A stretch of 64,000 nt of DNA from UBA9732 sp963599445 (GTDB taxonomy: Bacteria > Spirochaetota > Spirochaetia > Sphaerochaetales > Sphaerochaetaceae). Positions 25,394 through 33,388 of this stretch are shown piece after piece. The stretch is taken from NCBI GenBank assembly GCA_963599445.1, contig CAVBWZ010000001.1, positions 124,001-188,000 of the forward strand, written 5' to 3'. Below the pieces are notes generated by a model. That model made no database searches and was not told the DNA's origin. It worked only from the letters and a program-made list of their open reading frames with translations. Numbering within the stretch: position 1 is the stretch's first letter; each line of letters opens with the position of its first letter. The position numbers and the translations under genes were made by a program.

Positions 25394-26733
25394 GCTTTTA
25401 TCTCCTTTCTTATCATGTAGCCGGGCTCAAGCTTTAGGGAAGTTCTTATGTATCCGGTTCTGCAATGGTCTATGTGGTCCGTTTCGTTGAAGTCTGCATC
25501 CAGAACCACAGGGTCGTCCTCTCTTAGGGACAATACGTTGGGGCCTATGAATTCGATTAGAACGCCCGTGCGTATCTGGTTCTTTATGTCAACTTCGTAG
25601 ACGTTTGGCTTGACTTCCTTTCCAATGGTTCCAAGGAAGAGGTAGTCCCTGAGATACCCTTGTGCCGTCGTGCGGTTGGCTTCCTTGAGGTCTTCGTCTT
25701 CATTGGAGTCCACGTCTATGGGTCCGTTTCCGTAGAAAAAACCTGTTGCGAACTCGCGGTGGCTTACGTTGAAAAGCTCGTCACGGTATGGTTTGTAGTC
25801 CACTCTTGGGTCATAGAGGTGATCCAAGGCTTTGCGGTATGCTCGGGTTATGGTGGCTACATAGTAGATGCTTTTCATGCGACCCTCAATCTTGAGGGAG
25901 TCCACGCCTGCATCCCTTAGGTCTGCAAGGTGATCTATCATGCAAAGGTCCTTGGAGGAGAGGATCGTGGTATAGGTGTCGTCACCTTCTATTGGGTAGT
26001 AGCGTCCTGGGCGGGATTCCTCCTCAAGTGCGAATCGAGAAGCGCATTCTGGAACATGTTCCGGAGAGTCTTCAGGCGTGTTTTCAGGTGTGAGTTCTGC
26101 GAACCTATAGTTCCACCTGCAGGTGTGCGAGCAGTCGCCTTGGTTTGCACTGCGGCCTGTGAGATGGGAGGAGAGGAAGCATCTTCCTGAATACGCCATG
26201 CACATGGCACCATGTACGAAGGCCTCTATTCCAAGCGTTGGGTTTGCATCCCTTATTCGTTTTATGTCTGAAAGCGGTGTCTCCCGTCCAAGTATGACCC
26301 TGTCGAAGCCCATGTTGGCATACATCCTTGCAGAGGCTGCGTTTATGCAGTTGGCCTGTGTGGACAGGTGCATCTCTGCATCTGGAAAGGCCTTCTTCAT
26401 CACGTCAAGAATCCCTATGTCCGATATTATGAATGCATCGAACGGATATTCCTTCATCTCTTCAAGCTCGGTCTTCAGCTTTGCTATGTCGTCTTCATGG
26501 AAGTAGATGTTCACTGTGCAGTACAGCTTCTTGCCTGTCTTGGCCTTGAGGTCCCTGATGGCCTGCGCTTGGTCGTATTCGAAGTTCTTGGCGTTCGTCC
26601 TAAGGGAAAAGCTCTTGAGTCCCATGTAGGCGGCATCCGCACCATATGCGAACGCCGTCTCAAGCTTCTCCATGCCTCCAGCAGGGGAGAGCAGTTCCAT
26701 GTAGCCTGTGTTGTATGTGGTGTCGCTTTTCAT
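25390..26733 (-). CDS. U32-family peptidase / RNA-hydroxylation-type protein
   Basis: With the ATG at 26733 (GAGG at 6-nt spacing) the protein has 447 residues. The U32 core is clear: ELLSPAGGMEKL, YGADAAYMG, STQANCINAASA, then the HGAMCMAYSGRCFLSSH motif and the C(x)nC pair in GDCSHTCRW. Relatives include collagenase-like PrtC and the tRNA/rRNA uridine-hydroxylation proteins TrhP and RlhA; the conserved cysteines fit the latter, iron-sulfur type. A short acidic insert at about residues 215-240 (TPENTPEDSPEHVPE) is unusual. It lies 8 nt downstream of lon. Confidence 0.88.
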   Translation of the reverse strand: MKSDTTYNTGYMELLSPAGGMEKLETAFAYGADAAYMGLKSFSLRTNAKNFEYDQAQAIRDLKAKTGKKLYCTVNIYFHEDDIAKLKTELEEMKEYPFDAFIISDIGILDVMKKAFPDAEMHLSTQANCINAASARMYANMGFDRVILGRETPLSDIKRIRDANPTLGIEAFVHGAMCMAYSGRCFLSSHLTGRSANQGDCSHTCRWNYRFAELTPENTPEDSPEHVPECASRFALEEESRPGRYYPIEGDDTYTTILSSKDLCMIDHLADLRDAGVDSLKIEGRMKSIYYVATITRAYRKALDHLYDPRVDYKPYRDELFNVSHREFATGFFYGNGPIDVDSNEDEDLKEANRTTAQGYLRDYLFLGTIGKEVKPNVYEVDIKNQIRTGVLIEFIGPNVLSLREDDPVVLDADFNETDHIDHCRTGYIRTSLKLEPGYMIRKEIKA

Positions 26734-26741
26734 CTGAAACC

Positions 26742-29390
26742 TCACTTGGAGCTCTCAAGCACAGACGACACCGCCTTTGCAACCGCAGCGGCTATCCTTT
26801 CCTCCGGCGATGGCTGCACGTTGTCCTTTACCTCTACATTCTCCCTGTAGGGGAACCTGTCGTCTGGGAACGCATACTTGAGGACCTCTTCCATGTCTCC
26901 TACGAGATGGAACTCGATTCCTTCCTTGACGTTGTCTTCAAGCTTGTCCAAATCCCTCTTGTTGAACTTTGGGATGAGGATGGTCTTCACAAGGTTCCTT
27001 CTTGCTGCAAGGACCTTTTCCTTTAGACCTCCAATAGGCATCACCTTGCCCAAGAGCGACAATTCTCCAGTCATCGCCATGTTCTGGGCCATCGTTTGGT
27101 TCGTAATAAGCGAATAGATGGCGGTTGCCATGGTGATTCCTGCAGACGGTCCATCCTTTGGCGTGGCACCCTCTGGTACATGCAGGTGGACGTTGTTGGA
27201 ATCGAACCATTTCATGTCTATTCCGTGGTTGGCGGCAATGCTCTTCACATAGGAGAAGGCGATGTTCGCAGACTCCTGCATGACATCTCCAAGCTGTCCA
27301 GTGAGCTTGAGGTCCCCCTTTCCAGGGATGTGCTGTGCCTCAATTGCAAGGACGTCTCCGCCCATCGATGTCCACGCAAGTCCAACCGACATTCCAGGTC
27401 TTGTGGCCCTTATGACTTCGTCTTCATGGAAGATCGGCTGTCCAAGATATTTTATGAGCTTTTCGTCCGTTATCCTGACAGGCCTTTGGAGAAGGTCCTT
27501 GTTGTTGGCTATGTCCTCCTCCGTTGCACCTGCTGCCTTGAGGTCTGCGATTCTGTATTCGTTCTCCACAATCTCCATAGCGACCTTTCGGTGGATTTTG
27601 TCCAGAGCCTTCTCGAAGTTTCTGACTCCAGCCTCGCGAGCGTATTCCTCTGCGATCTTCTTGAGGATCTTGTCCGTGTACTTTACATCGGTCGATTTGA
27701 GTCCATGCTTTGCGCGGCTCTTCGGTACGAGGTATTTCTTTCCAATGTGAAGCTTTTCGTCGGACGTGTAGCCGTTGAGCTCTATGCACTCCATTCTGTC
27801 CATAAGAGGGCGGGGGATTGTGTCCGTCGTGTTCGCAGTCACGATGAAGAGCACGTTGGAGACATCGAACGGGATGTCAAGGTAATGGTCCCTGAACGTG
27901 GTGTTCTGCTCTGGGTCCAGCACCTCCAGAAGAGCGGCTGCCGGATCTCCTTGGTTGGAGACCGTCATCTTGTCTATCTCGTCTATCACGAAGACCGGGT
28001 TCTTGGTCTTCGTTACCTTGAGCCCCTTTATGACCTGGCCCGGCATTGCTCCAATGTACGTTCTTCTATGGCCCTTTATCTCTGCTTCGTCGCGCATTCC
28101 ACCAACGGAGAACCTGTAGTACTTCTTGTTTAGGGCCTTTGCAATCGATATTCCAATGGATGTCTTTCCCGTTCCAGGAGGGCCAACGAGGCATATTATG
28201 GAACCCTTGGTGTCGTTCTTGAGCTTTCTAACCGCAAGGAACTCAAGGATCCTCTCCTTCACGTCCTTTATGCCATAGTGATCCTCTTCTAGGATCTTTC
28301 TGGCCTTCTCCAGCGAGAAATCATCAGGGGACATCTCGTTCCACGGCAGGTCAGCAATGGTCTCAAGGTACGTGCGGATAATGGAGTACTCCGGATTGTT
28401 TGGCTCCATGTTCTGCATTTTCTGGTACTCGTTGAACACCGTCTCATACGCCTCGCCTTCCAGCTTGAGCGCCTTGAGCCTGTCGATGAGTCTGGCTTTT
28501 GGTTTTGGCCTTCTTTCTGAGCCCGATGTCCCTGTGTTCTGTCCTTCTGCTGTCGAGTCTTCCTGTATGCCGTCCCCTTCCAGGGCATCCCTCAGGGAGT
28601 CTTCAAGTTCGTCCTCGGTCAAGTCCATTATGTCGTCGTCAGGGGCTCCCAGCTTCTTGAGCTGCTGCCTTACGATCCTAAGTTCCTCTCTGAGGAAATA
28701 CTCTCTTTGGCGTGCATCTATCTTCTTCGTCACAAGGGATTGGATCTCGTCGTGCATCTTCTGCACGGTAAGCTCCTCCTCAAGGACCTTGAGCACCTTG
28801 ATTATCCTCTCATGGCCTGAGAGCGTTTCGAGGAACTCCTGCTGCTGATGTCTTGGAACAACGGTTCCCGCCAGGTAGTCCGCAAGCCTTATGGCCTCTG
28901 GAATGTTGGATGCGTTGAATCTCAGGTTCTCCAGAATGAGCGATTTGTCCGCTCTGTAGTTGAGAGCCTCCCTCAGCGCCGCAGTGAAGGCCTTGTCCTC
29001 AGTAGGTGTGAGCTCATCCTCCTGGATGTACTCCACCTGTGCGGTTATGAGACCTCCGTGCGAGAGCATGGCAAGTATCCTAAAGCGCGCTATTGTCTCT
29101 ATGAAGAGGCTTTTGGTTCCATAGATGGTGTTTATCTGGTTCTTGACCCTTACGAAGGTTCCTATCTGGTAGAAATCCTCAACGGTAAGTGCTTTGGACG
29201 ACTTGTCTTCGTTCTTGAGAAGCACCAGTCCAAAGCCGTTGAAACGCTCTGACTGTTTGACTATCTCTATGTCCTGCTTGTCGGACACTTCTATCGTGGT
29301 ATAGAGACCTGGAAAGACAGGGCATCCCCTCATTGGGATGATTAGTATGTTCTTTGGCAGGTTTTCGATGTTGTTTTCGCTATTTTTCAT
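26742..29390 (-). CDS. lon: ATP-dependent protease La (LonA)
   Basis: The 882-residue protein has an N-terminal substrate domain (PMRGCPVFPG), coiled coil with REYFLREEL near 229, an AAA+ module with Walker A GPPGTGKT at 403-410 and VFVIDEIDKM, and a Ser-Lys protease domain with Ser749 in KDGPSAG and Lys792 in GGLKEK. It degrades misfolded and regulatory proteins in the cytoplasm. Compared with E. coli Lon it has an extra acidic, low-complexity insert at about 251-300 between the coiled coil and the AAA+ module. The predicted promoter lies almost at the ATG, so the mRNA may be leaderless. U32 and TPR genes follow as an operon. Confidence 0.97.
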   Translation of the reverse strand: MKNSENNIENLPKNILIIPMRGCPVFPGLYTTIEVSDKQDIEIVKQSERFNGFGLVLLKNEDKSSKALTVEDFYQIGTFVRVKNQINTIYGTKSLFIETIARFRILAMLSHGGLITAQVEYIQEDELTPTEDKAFTAALREALNYRADKSLILENLRFNASNIPEAIRLADYLAGTVVPRHQQQEFLETLSGHERIIKVLKVLEEELTVQKMHDEIQSLVTKKIDARQREYFLREELRIVRQQLKKLGAPDDDIMDLTEDELEDSLRDALEGDGIQEDSTAEGQNTGTSGSERRPKPKARLIDRLKALKLEGEAYETVFNEYQKMQNMEPNNPEYSIIRTYLETIADLPWNEMSPDDFSLEKARKILEEDHYGIKDVKERILEFLAVRKLKNDTKGSIICLVGPPGTGKTSIGISIAKALNKKYYRFSVGGMRDEAEIKGHRRTYIGAMPGQVIKGLKVTKTKNPVFVIDEIDKMTVSNQGDPAAALLEVLDPEQNTTFRDHYLDIPFDVSNVLFIVTANTTDTIPRPLMDRMECIELNGYTSDEKLHIGKKYLVPKSRAKHGLKSTDVKYTDKILKKIAEEYAREAGVRNFEKALDKIHRKVAMEIVENEYRIADLKAAGATEEDIANNKDLLQRPVRITDEKLIKYLGQPIFHEDEVIRATRPGMSVGLAWTSMGGDVLAIEAQHIPGKGDLKLTGQLGDVMQESANIAFSYVKSIAANHGIDMKWFDSNNVHLHVPEGATPKDGPSAGITMATAIYSLITNQTMAQNMAMTGELSLLGKVMPIGGLKEKVLAARRNLVKTILIPKFNKRDLDKLEDNVKEGIEFHLVGDMEEVLKYAFPDDRFPYRENVEVKDNVQPSPEERIAAAVAKAVSSVLESSK

Positions 29391-29398
29391 AACTTCTT

Positions 29399-29427
29399 AA
29401 TATAATGGTTATTCATAATGTTGGCAA
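29399..29427 (-). promoter_or_regulatory. lon promoter, nearly leaderless
   Basis: On the minus strand TTGCCA (29422-29427), a 17-nt spacer and TATATT (29399-29404) make a good sigma70 promoter. Only AAGAAGTT separates the -10 box from the ATG, so transcription should start at or next to the initiation codon. No Shine-Dalgarno sequence is visible. Confidence 0.65.
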
Positions 29428-29539
29428 ACAGAGGTGCGCTTCCGTTTGGTGGGTTCCTGTACATTTGCTTTCTATGACACTTTGCTGTAAACTGAAAAAG
29501 CAGAGTTTGAATTCATATTTTAAAGAATGGAGGTATGCT

Positions 29540-29803
29540 GTGCCTGAATTAAGTCGTTTTGCCGGTATGGTCATCTATCTGCTGTTCAAGGATAATAGAC
29601 AGTACAACAAACCTCATGTTCATGTGTACTATGGCGAGTATGAAGCTGCAATATCGATTGATGGAGAACTTCTTGCGGGCTCTCTTCCCCAAAAACAGTT
29701 CAAAATGATAACGGGTTGGCTTGCCTTCCATGAAGAGGAAGCTTATAAGGCATGGAATCAGGCTGTTAAGGGCGAACATTTTGACAAAATTAAGCCTATG
29801 TAA
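29540..29803 (+). CDS. DUF4160 protein (putative toxin-antitoxin partner)
   Basis: The 87-residue protein starts at GTG 29540 with GGAGG six bases upstream. Longer readings from 29405 run through non-conserved sequence. The core (FKDNRQYNKPHVHVYYGEYEA, then a GWLAFHEEEAYKAWN helix) is the DUF4160 family. It is followed 15 nt later by a DUF2442 protein; this pair recurs in many genomes and has been predicted to be a toxin-antitoxin-like module. Which partner is toxic is unknown. Confidence 0.8.
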   Translation: MPELSRFAGMVIYLLFKDNRQYNKPHVHVYYGEYEAAISIDGELLAGSLPQKQFKMITGWLAFHEEEAYKAWNQAVKGEHFDKIKPM

Positions 29804-29818
29804 TGAGAGGAAAAGAAA

Positions 29819-30109
29819 ATGTATGTCAAAAATGGAATTTGTTATGCAGGGAAGATGGAAGACGGTATCAAAGTTGCAGATGTGAAGCCTCTCAGAGGTA
29901 TGATGATGCTTGTCACCTTCTCAACTGGCGAAAAAAGACTCTTTGATGCTTCCCTTCTTACCGGAGGAGCCTTTGAACCCCTCAAGGACGAAAAAGTATT
30001 CTCTTCGCCTTCTCTTTTCCATGGTGTCATTACATGGAAAGACGGTGCAATAGATATTGCACCTGAAGCGGTCTATGAAGACAGTTATGCTTATACAAGC
30101 AATGCATGA
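29819..30109 (+). CDS. DUF2442 protein (putative toxin-antitoxin partner)
   Basis: The 96-residue protein contains the DUF2442 pattern: a beta hairpin VADVKPLRGMMMLVTFSTGEKRLFD, then LFHGVITWKDGAIDIAPEAVYED. The ribosome site is AGAGG. It is co-directional with the DUF4160 gene and very probably co-transcribed. The function is uncharacterised. Confidence 0.8.
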   Translation: MYVKNGICYAGKMEDGIKVADVKPLRGMMMLVTFSTGEKRLFDASLLTGGAFEPLKDEKVFSSPSLFHGVITWKDGAIDIAPEAVYEDSYAYTSNA

Positions 30110-30162
30110 TTGAGCAATAAAGAGTTTCGTCCAAATATGCAAAATGCAAGGACATCGGTCTG

Positions 30163-30867
30163 TCAGGTGTCCTTCTCCGTGCGTCTGAAGCTCTTCCAAT
30201 CGCTGGGCAGAGTGCCGCCGGAAAGCCATCTCACGCCCCAGTAGCAGAACGGGGTGTCAAGCAGCGCGAACACGACCTTGAAGAGCCAGTAGGGGATTAT
30301 GATGGTGAAGAGGAAGCCTGCGGTGTAGGTTTCGTTTATGTGCCAGAAGGCGATGAAGTCGAAAAGGATGGTGTCGAAGAGCTGGCTCGTGATGGTTGAT
30401 GCGTTGTTGCGTATCCACAGGTGTTTGCCTTTGGTGACCTTTTTCCAGAAGTCGAATAGGAACACGTCAACGTGCTGCGATATCACAAAGCTTATGAGGC
30501 TTGCAAGCGTCATTCTGAGCGATGATCCAAAGACGGCCTTGTACTCGGGCTGCAGGTGCCATGACTCGTTTGGCTTGACGGCTATGCACAGGTTCATCAT
30601 GAGGAACAGGAATACAAGCATTATGGTTCCGTAGTTGACGAAGAGGGTGGCCTCCTTTCTGCCGTAGACCTCTCCTACGATGTCCGTTATGAGAAACAGA
30701 AGGGGCATGAAGAATATGCCAACCGATACCCTAACTCCTGCGATTGTGGTGATTTTCGTGCCCAAAACGTTGACTATGACCATTGATGCTATGAAAAGGG
30801 CAAAGAGAAAATCCCTTTTGCGGGCTTGTTTCTGGTTTGCGATTGCTGTCTTGTCCGTGCCTTCCAT
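30163..30867 (-). CDS. VUT/YhhQ family queuosine-precursor transporter
   Basis: The protein has 234 residues from the ATG at 30867 (AAGGA at 6-nt spacing); a longer frame to 31059 crosses a tandem repeat and is rejected. About six helices are predicted, with family motifs LLFLITDIVGEVYGRKEA, QHVDVFLFDFWKKVT and ASTITSQLFDTILFDFIAF. The YhhQ family imports queuine or preQ-type precursors for tRNA modification. It is a solitary gene at the edge of the accessory region. Confidence 0.88.
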   Translation of the reverse strand: MEGTDKTAIANQKQARKRDFLFALFIASMVIVNVLGTKITTIAGVRVSVGIFFMPLLFLITDIVGEVYGRKEATLFVNYGTIMLVFLFLMMNLCIAVKPNESWHLQPEYKAVFGSSLRMTLASLISFVISQHVDVFLFDFWKKVTKGKHLWIRNNASTITSQLFDTILFDFIAFWHINETYTAGFLFTIIIPYWLFKVVFALLDTPFCYWGVRWLSGGTLPSDWKSFRRTEKDT

Positions 30868-30942
30868 CTTGATTCCTTCCATTTTTCCTTTCGTTGGCTT
30901 GGAGCATAGCAGAAAGGGGCTTTCTGTGCCACTGGGGATTCG

Positions 30943-30996
30943 ACCATTGCGACCATGCTCACCATCGCAACCATTTGAACCTTTGCAACCATTGCT
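30943..30996. repeat. 9-bp degenerate tandem repeat (ACCATNNNN), six units
   Basis: Six consecutive 9-bp units each begin ACC(A/T)T or ACCAT (ACCATTGCG, ACCATGCTC, ACCATCGCA, ACCATTTGA, ACCTTTGCA, ACCATTGCT). They lie upstream of the transporter gene, on the side of its promoter. Confidence 0.85.
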
Positions 30997-31091
30997 ACAA
31001 AACACCAACAGATTCGAAGGATATTTCAAAACAGTGGGGTTTGTGAAGATGGTTGGCATTGTATCTGCGGATTCTAGACCGTTTTAGATGG

Positions 31092-31154
31092 GCAAGAGTG
31101 GCTAGTTCGCCCAGAATGGCTAGACCGTCCAGTGTGTCTAGAGTGGCTTGGAAC
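31092..31154. repeat. 9-bp degenerate tandem repeat, second family, seven units
   Basis: Units GCAAGAGTG, GCTAGTTCG, CCCAGAATG, GCTAGACCG, TCCAGTGTG, TCTAGAGTG and GCTTGGAAC share the pattern N-C-Y-A-G-N-N-N-G. The family is unrelated in sequence to the neighbouring ACCAT repeat but has the same period. Confidence 0.75.
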
Positions 31155-31184
31155 AAAAAACGTTAACTTAAATGAATGGCTTGC

Positions 31185-31214
31185 GGCGTTGAGAATCTGG
31201 CGTTGAGAATCTGG
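31185..31214. repeat. Perfect 14-bp tandem duplication
   Basis: GGCGTTGAGAATCT occurs twice without a gap (31185-31198, 31199-31212), immediately upstream of the G-tract promoter. It is probably a recent slippage product. The rest of the gap between 30868 and 31312 holds the two 9-bp repeats and this promoter. Confidence 0.9.
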
Positions 31215-31226
31215 TTTGAAAAAGTG

Positions 31227-31254
31227 TTGACAAATTGCGGGGGGGGGGTACTCT
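31227..31254 (+). promoter_or_regulatory. Promoter with a G10 tract in the spacer (candidate phase-variable promoter)
   Basis: TTGACA (31227-31232), a 16-nt spacer ending in ten consecutive G (31239-31248), then TACTCT (31249-31254). A one-base gain in the tract would give the optimal 17-nt spacing. The start codon of the downstream lipoprotein gene is at 31313. Confidence 0.7.
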
Positions 31255-31312
31255 AGACCAGAAGATTTTGGAGTGGCTTCAGAATCATAGACTTTCGAAT
31301 AGGAGTGAGGAA

Positions 31313-32536
31313 ATGAAAAAGTCTATTGTAGTTGTTGTATTGTTTTGTGTGCTTTCCGTTCTTGTTTCGTGCAAATGCAGACATGAATGGAGCGACTCAA
31401 CCTGTGATTCCCCTCAAATATGTTCCAAATGCGGAGAGCAACAGGGTTCTGCATTGGGACATAGCTTTGGCGAACCATTCGTTGAAAAAGAGTCGACTTG
31501 TTCGGAAACAGGTGTGTCTGTAAAGAAGTGCAGCGTTTGTGGCAAAGAGGAAAGAAGCGAGTTGGCAAAGACAAGTCATACCTTCAGCGAAGATTGGACG
31601 ACAACTGAAGAAGAGCACTGGCATGAGGCAACGTGCGTACACACGGAGTTGACACAAGACAGAGGTAGACACGAATGGAACGATGGAGAGATTACAAAGG
31701 ATTCCTCTTGCATTGAAGACGGAGTAAAAACCTTTGTATGTAAAGTTTGTGGTCGCATAAGAACAGAAAACATTCCAGCAACAGGACATACCGTTGACGC
31801 TGGTGTGATTGTAAATGAGCCGACATGTACCAGTAATGGACTAAAGATATACTCATGTACCGTTTGTGGGGAAGAAATGGAAATTGAGATTGTTTCAGCA
31901 ACGGGAGAGCATTCATATGTGAATTATAGATGTTCTGAGTGTGGAATATGGGGAAAAGGGCCTGCTGGAGGCTATGTCTTCTATGATTGTGATGCCGACA
32001 ACGATTCAGGCAATGCCGATGGTCTAAAGTCTTCCGAATGTGGATGGAGGTACCTTGAAGCGGCACCGTCAGATTTGAGTAGTAGTTACATCTTTGGTTT
32101 TTACATGATTGACAACGGGAGATATCTTGACAATGAGAAAGTTGGAACAGAAAAAGCCATTGGGTCAGGCAAAGCCAATACGGAAGCCCTTGTTGAGGCT
32201 ATGGGGGAAACTGCATATGTTGACTATAGAGGATCAGAAAAAGATGTATACGCAGCAAAAGCTTGTGCTGATTATAGCATAACAGCTGAGGGCGTTGTGT
32301 ATGATGACTGGTTCTTGCCTAGCAAAGACGAGCTCAATCTTATGTACGTTAATCTGAAAGAAAACGGTCTGGGATTTTCCCCTGACAAGAGGAATAGATT
32401 TGGATTCTATTGGTCCAGTTCTGAGATGGGGTCTGATGATGTTTGGTGTCAGTATTTCGGTGACGGGGATCAGAGCACTAGTGGTCGTAGTTACATATTT
32501 GATGATTATAAGGTTCGTCCTATAAGAGCTTTCTAA
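31313..32536 (+). CDS. Surface lipoprotein with Cys-rich repeats and a C-terminal DUF1566-like domain
   Basis: The 407-residue protein from ATG 31313 has a lipoprotein signal (VLSVLVSC, Cys20). Residues 20-230 hold about four repeats with CxxCG pairs followed by a GH turn (CSKCGE...ALGHSF, CSVCGK, CKVCGR...ATGHT, CTVCGE), resembling small zinc-ribbon-like modules of gut-bacterial surface proteins. The last 170 residues (GGYVFYDCDADND, WFLPSKDELNLMY, YWSSSE, VRPIRAF) match the DUF1566/Lcl C-terminal type, a lectin-like fold. It has its own promoter with a G-tract, so variable surface expression is likely. The ligand is unknown. Confidence 0.8.
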   Translation: MKKSIVVVVLFCVLSVLVSCKCRHEWSDSTCDSPQICSKCGEQQGSALGHSFGEPFVEKESTCSETGVSVKKCSVCGKEERSELAKTSHTFSEDWTTTEEEHWHEATCVHTELTQDRGRHEWNDGEITKDSSCIEDGVKTFVCKVCGRIRTENIPATGHTVDAGVIVNEPTCTSNGLKIYSCTVCGEEMEIEIVSATGEHSYVNYRCSECGIWGKGPAGGYVFYDCDADNDSGNADGLKSSECGWRYLEAAPSDLSSSYIFGFYMIDNGRYLDNEKVGTEKAIGSGKANTEALVEAMGETAYVDYRGSEKDVYAAKACADYSITAEGVVYDDWFLPSKDELNLMYVNLKENGLGFSPDKRNRFGFYWSSSEMGSDDVWCQYFGDGDQSTSGRSYIFDDYKVRPIRAF

Positions 32537-32582
32537 ATCGTTCAATGATTCAATGTTCTAGTGTGAAAGGGAGAAAATAGAG

Positions 32583-32843
32583 ATGAAGAATAGGATATTC
32601 AAGTCAGGTGAAAATGTTTACGATGATGTTGTCGTTCCAAATGGTGTCGAAATTTGCGAGACATATGACGAAACCAAAATGTCCATGAGAATTGAATGGT
32701 CAATAAAGGGAGTTAGAAAAGTTCCAATCACTATGACTGTCAATCCAATGGATTTGGAGCAATGGAATCCTTCGGAAGAAGAATTGAGGAAAATCATTGT
32801 TTCTGGATTCATTGATTATGCAAGGCGAAGGGCTAATTTGTAA
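32583..32843 (+). CDS. Small hypothetical protein
   Basis: The 86-residue soluble protein starts at ATG 32583 behind GGGAG at rather long spacing. It has an N-terminal half rich in beta-prone residues and an acidic-basic helix at the end (SEEELRKIIVSGFIDYARRRA). No signal peptide or known motif is seen. It follows the DUF1566 lipoprotein by 46 nt and may be on the same transcript. Confidence 0.55.
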   Translation: MKNRIFKSGENVYDDVVVPNGVEICETYDETKMSMRIEWSIKGVRKVPITMTVNPMDLEQWNPSEEELRKIIVSGFIDYARRRANL

Positions 32844-33006
32844 TCATAGGACAGTGAGGGCTTCGTTTCATGGAGCTCTCTTTCTTTTCCTCCTCAGGTG
32901 CAAGTTCGCCCTCTGCGGATGCTTTCAAATCAATGTCGTTCTAGTCAAACGAAGAGGTTTGAGATTTTGGATGTTTTGCGTTATCTTATAAGTGGAGATA
33001 TGTGAA

Positions 33007-33219
33007 ATGGAAAAGAAAGCCGTGATGTTCGCCGTTTTCCTAATCAACTCATTGGCTGCATATTACAATCAGACTCCATCCGAGGTATATCGTAGACTGG
33101 TTGACTCCAAGATTCTGGACGAATACATCATTGCTGGCTACGACGTGTTGCACACACAAGGAACGAAATACCTTGTTGATGATGTTTCGTCGTTCCTTGC
33201 AGAGCGGGAGAGTCAATGA
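33007..33219 (+). CDS. DUF3791 protein (toxin-antitoxin associated)
   Basis: The 70-residue protein from ATG 33007 has GGAG 9 nt upstream; a GTG at 32992 is also possible. The pattern FAVFLINSLAAYYNQTPSEVYRRL, then YDVLHTQGTKYLVDDVSSFL matches DUF3791, a small family usually found beside DUF3990 ADP-ribosyltransferase-like toxins. Here it is alone. The window's DUF3990 gene is 19 kb away, with an XRE protein instead. It may be an orphan antitoxin or a relic. Confidence 0.72.
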   Translation: MEKKAVMFAVFLINSLAAYYNQTPSEVYRRLVDSKILDEYIIAGYDVLHTQGTKYLVDDVSSFLAERESQ

Positions 33220-33353
33220 TGATTTTATATCATGGTTCTGTGTTCGTTTCATTTTGCATTTGGAAGATATCTGAGTAGACTGTATTCACAAAAAAGAAAA
33301 TCACATCCTACTTGAATTGGAAAGGTCTATTTGAATACGGCTTCAATTTCTTC

Positions 33354-33382
33354 TTGACATACGAGTTTCCAACCGTTACCTT
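33354..33382 (+). promoter_or_regulatory. Promoter of a candidate small RNA
   Basis: TTGACA (33354-33359), a 17-nt spacer and TACCTT (33377-33382) are placed so that transcription would begin about 33389. This is 100 nt before a strong terminator and far from any start codon with a ribosome site. Confidence 0.55.
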
Positions 33383-33388
33383 AATCAT

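Noticed and set aside
30943..30996. CRISPR-like array
   Set aside because: Units are 9 bp without spacers and no cas gene is present.
30868..31059. N-terminal extension of the queuosine-precursor transporter
   Set aside because: It translates a 9-bp tandem repeat into low-complexity sequence unlike the family; a ribosome site supports ATG 30867.
31239..31248. G10 run as a sequencing artefact
   Set aside because: Its exact length is uncertain, but a second G-tract in the same promoter position at 34937 makes a biological role more likely than error.
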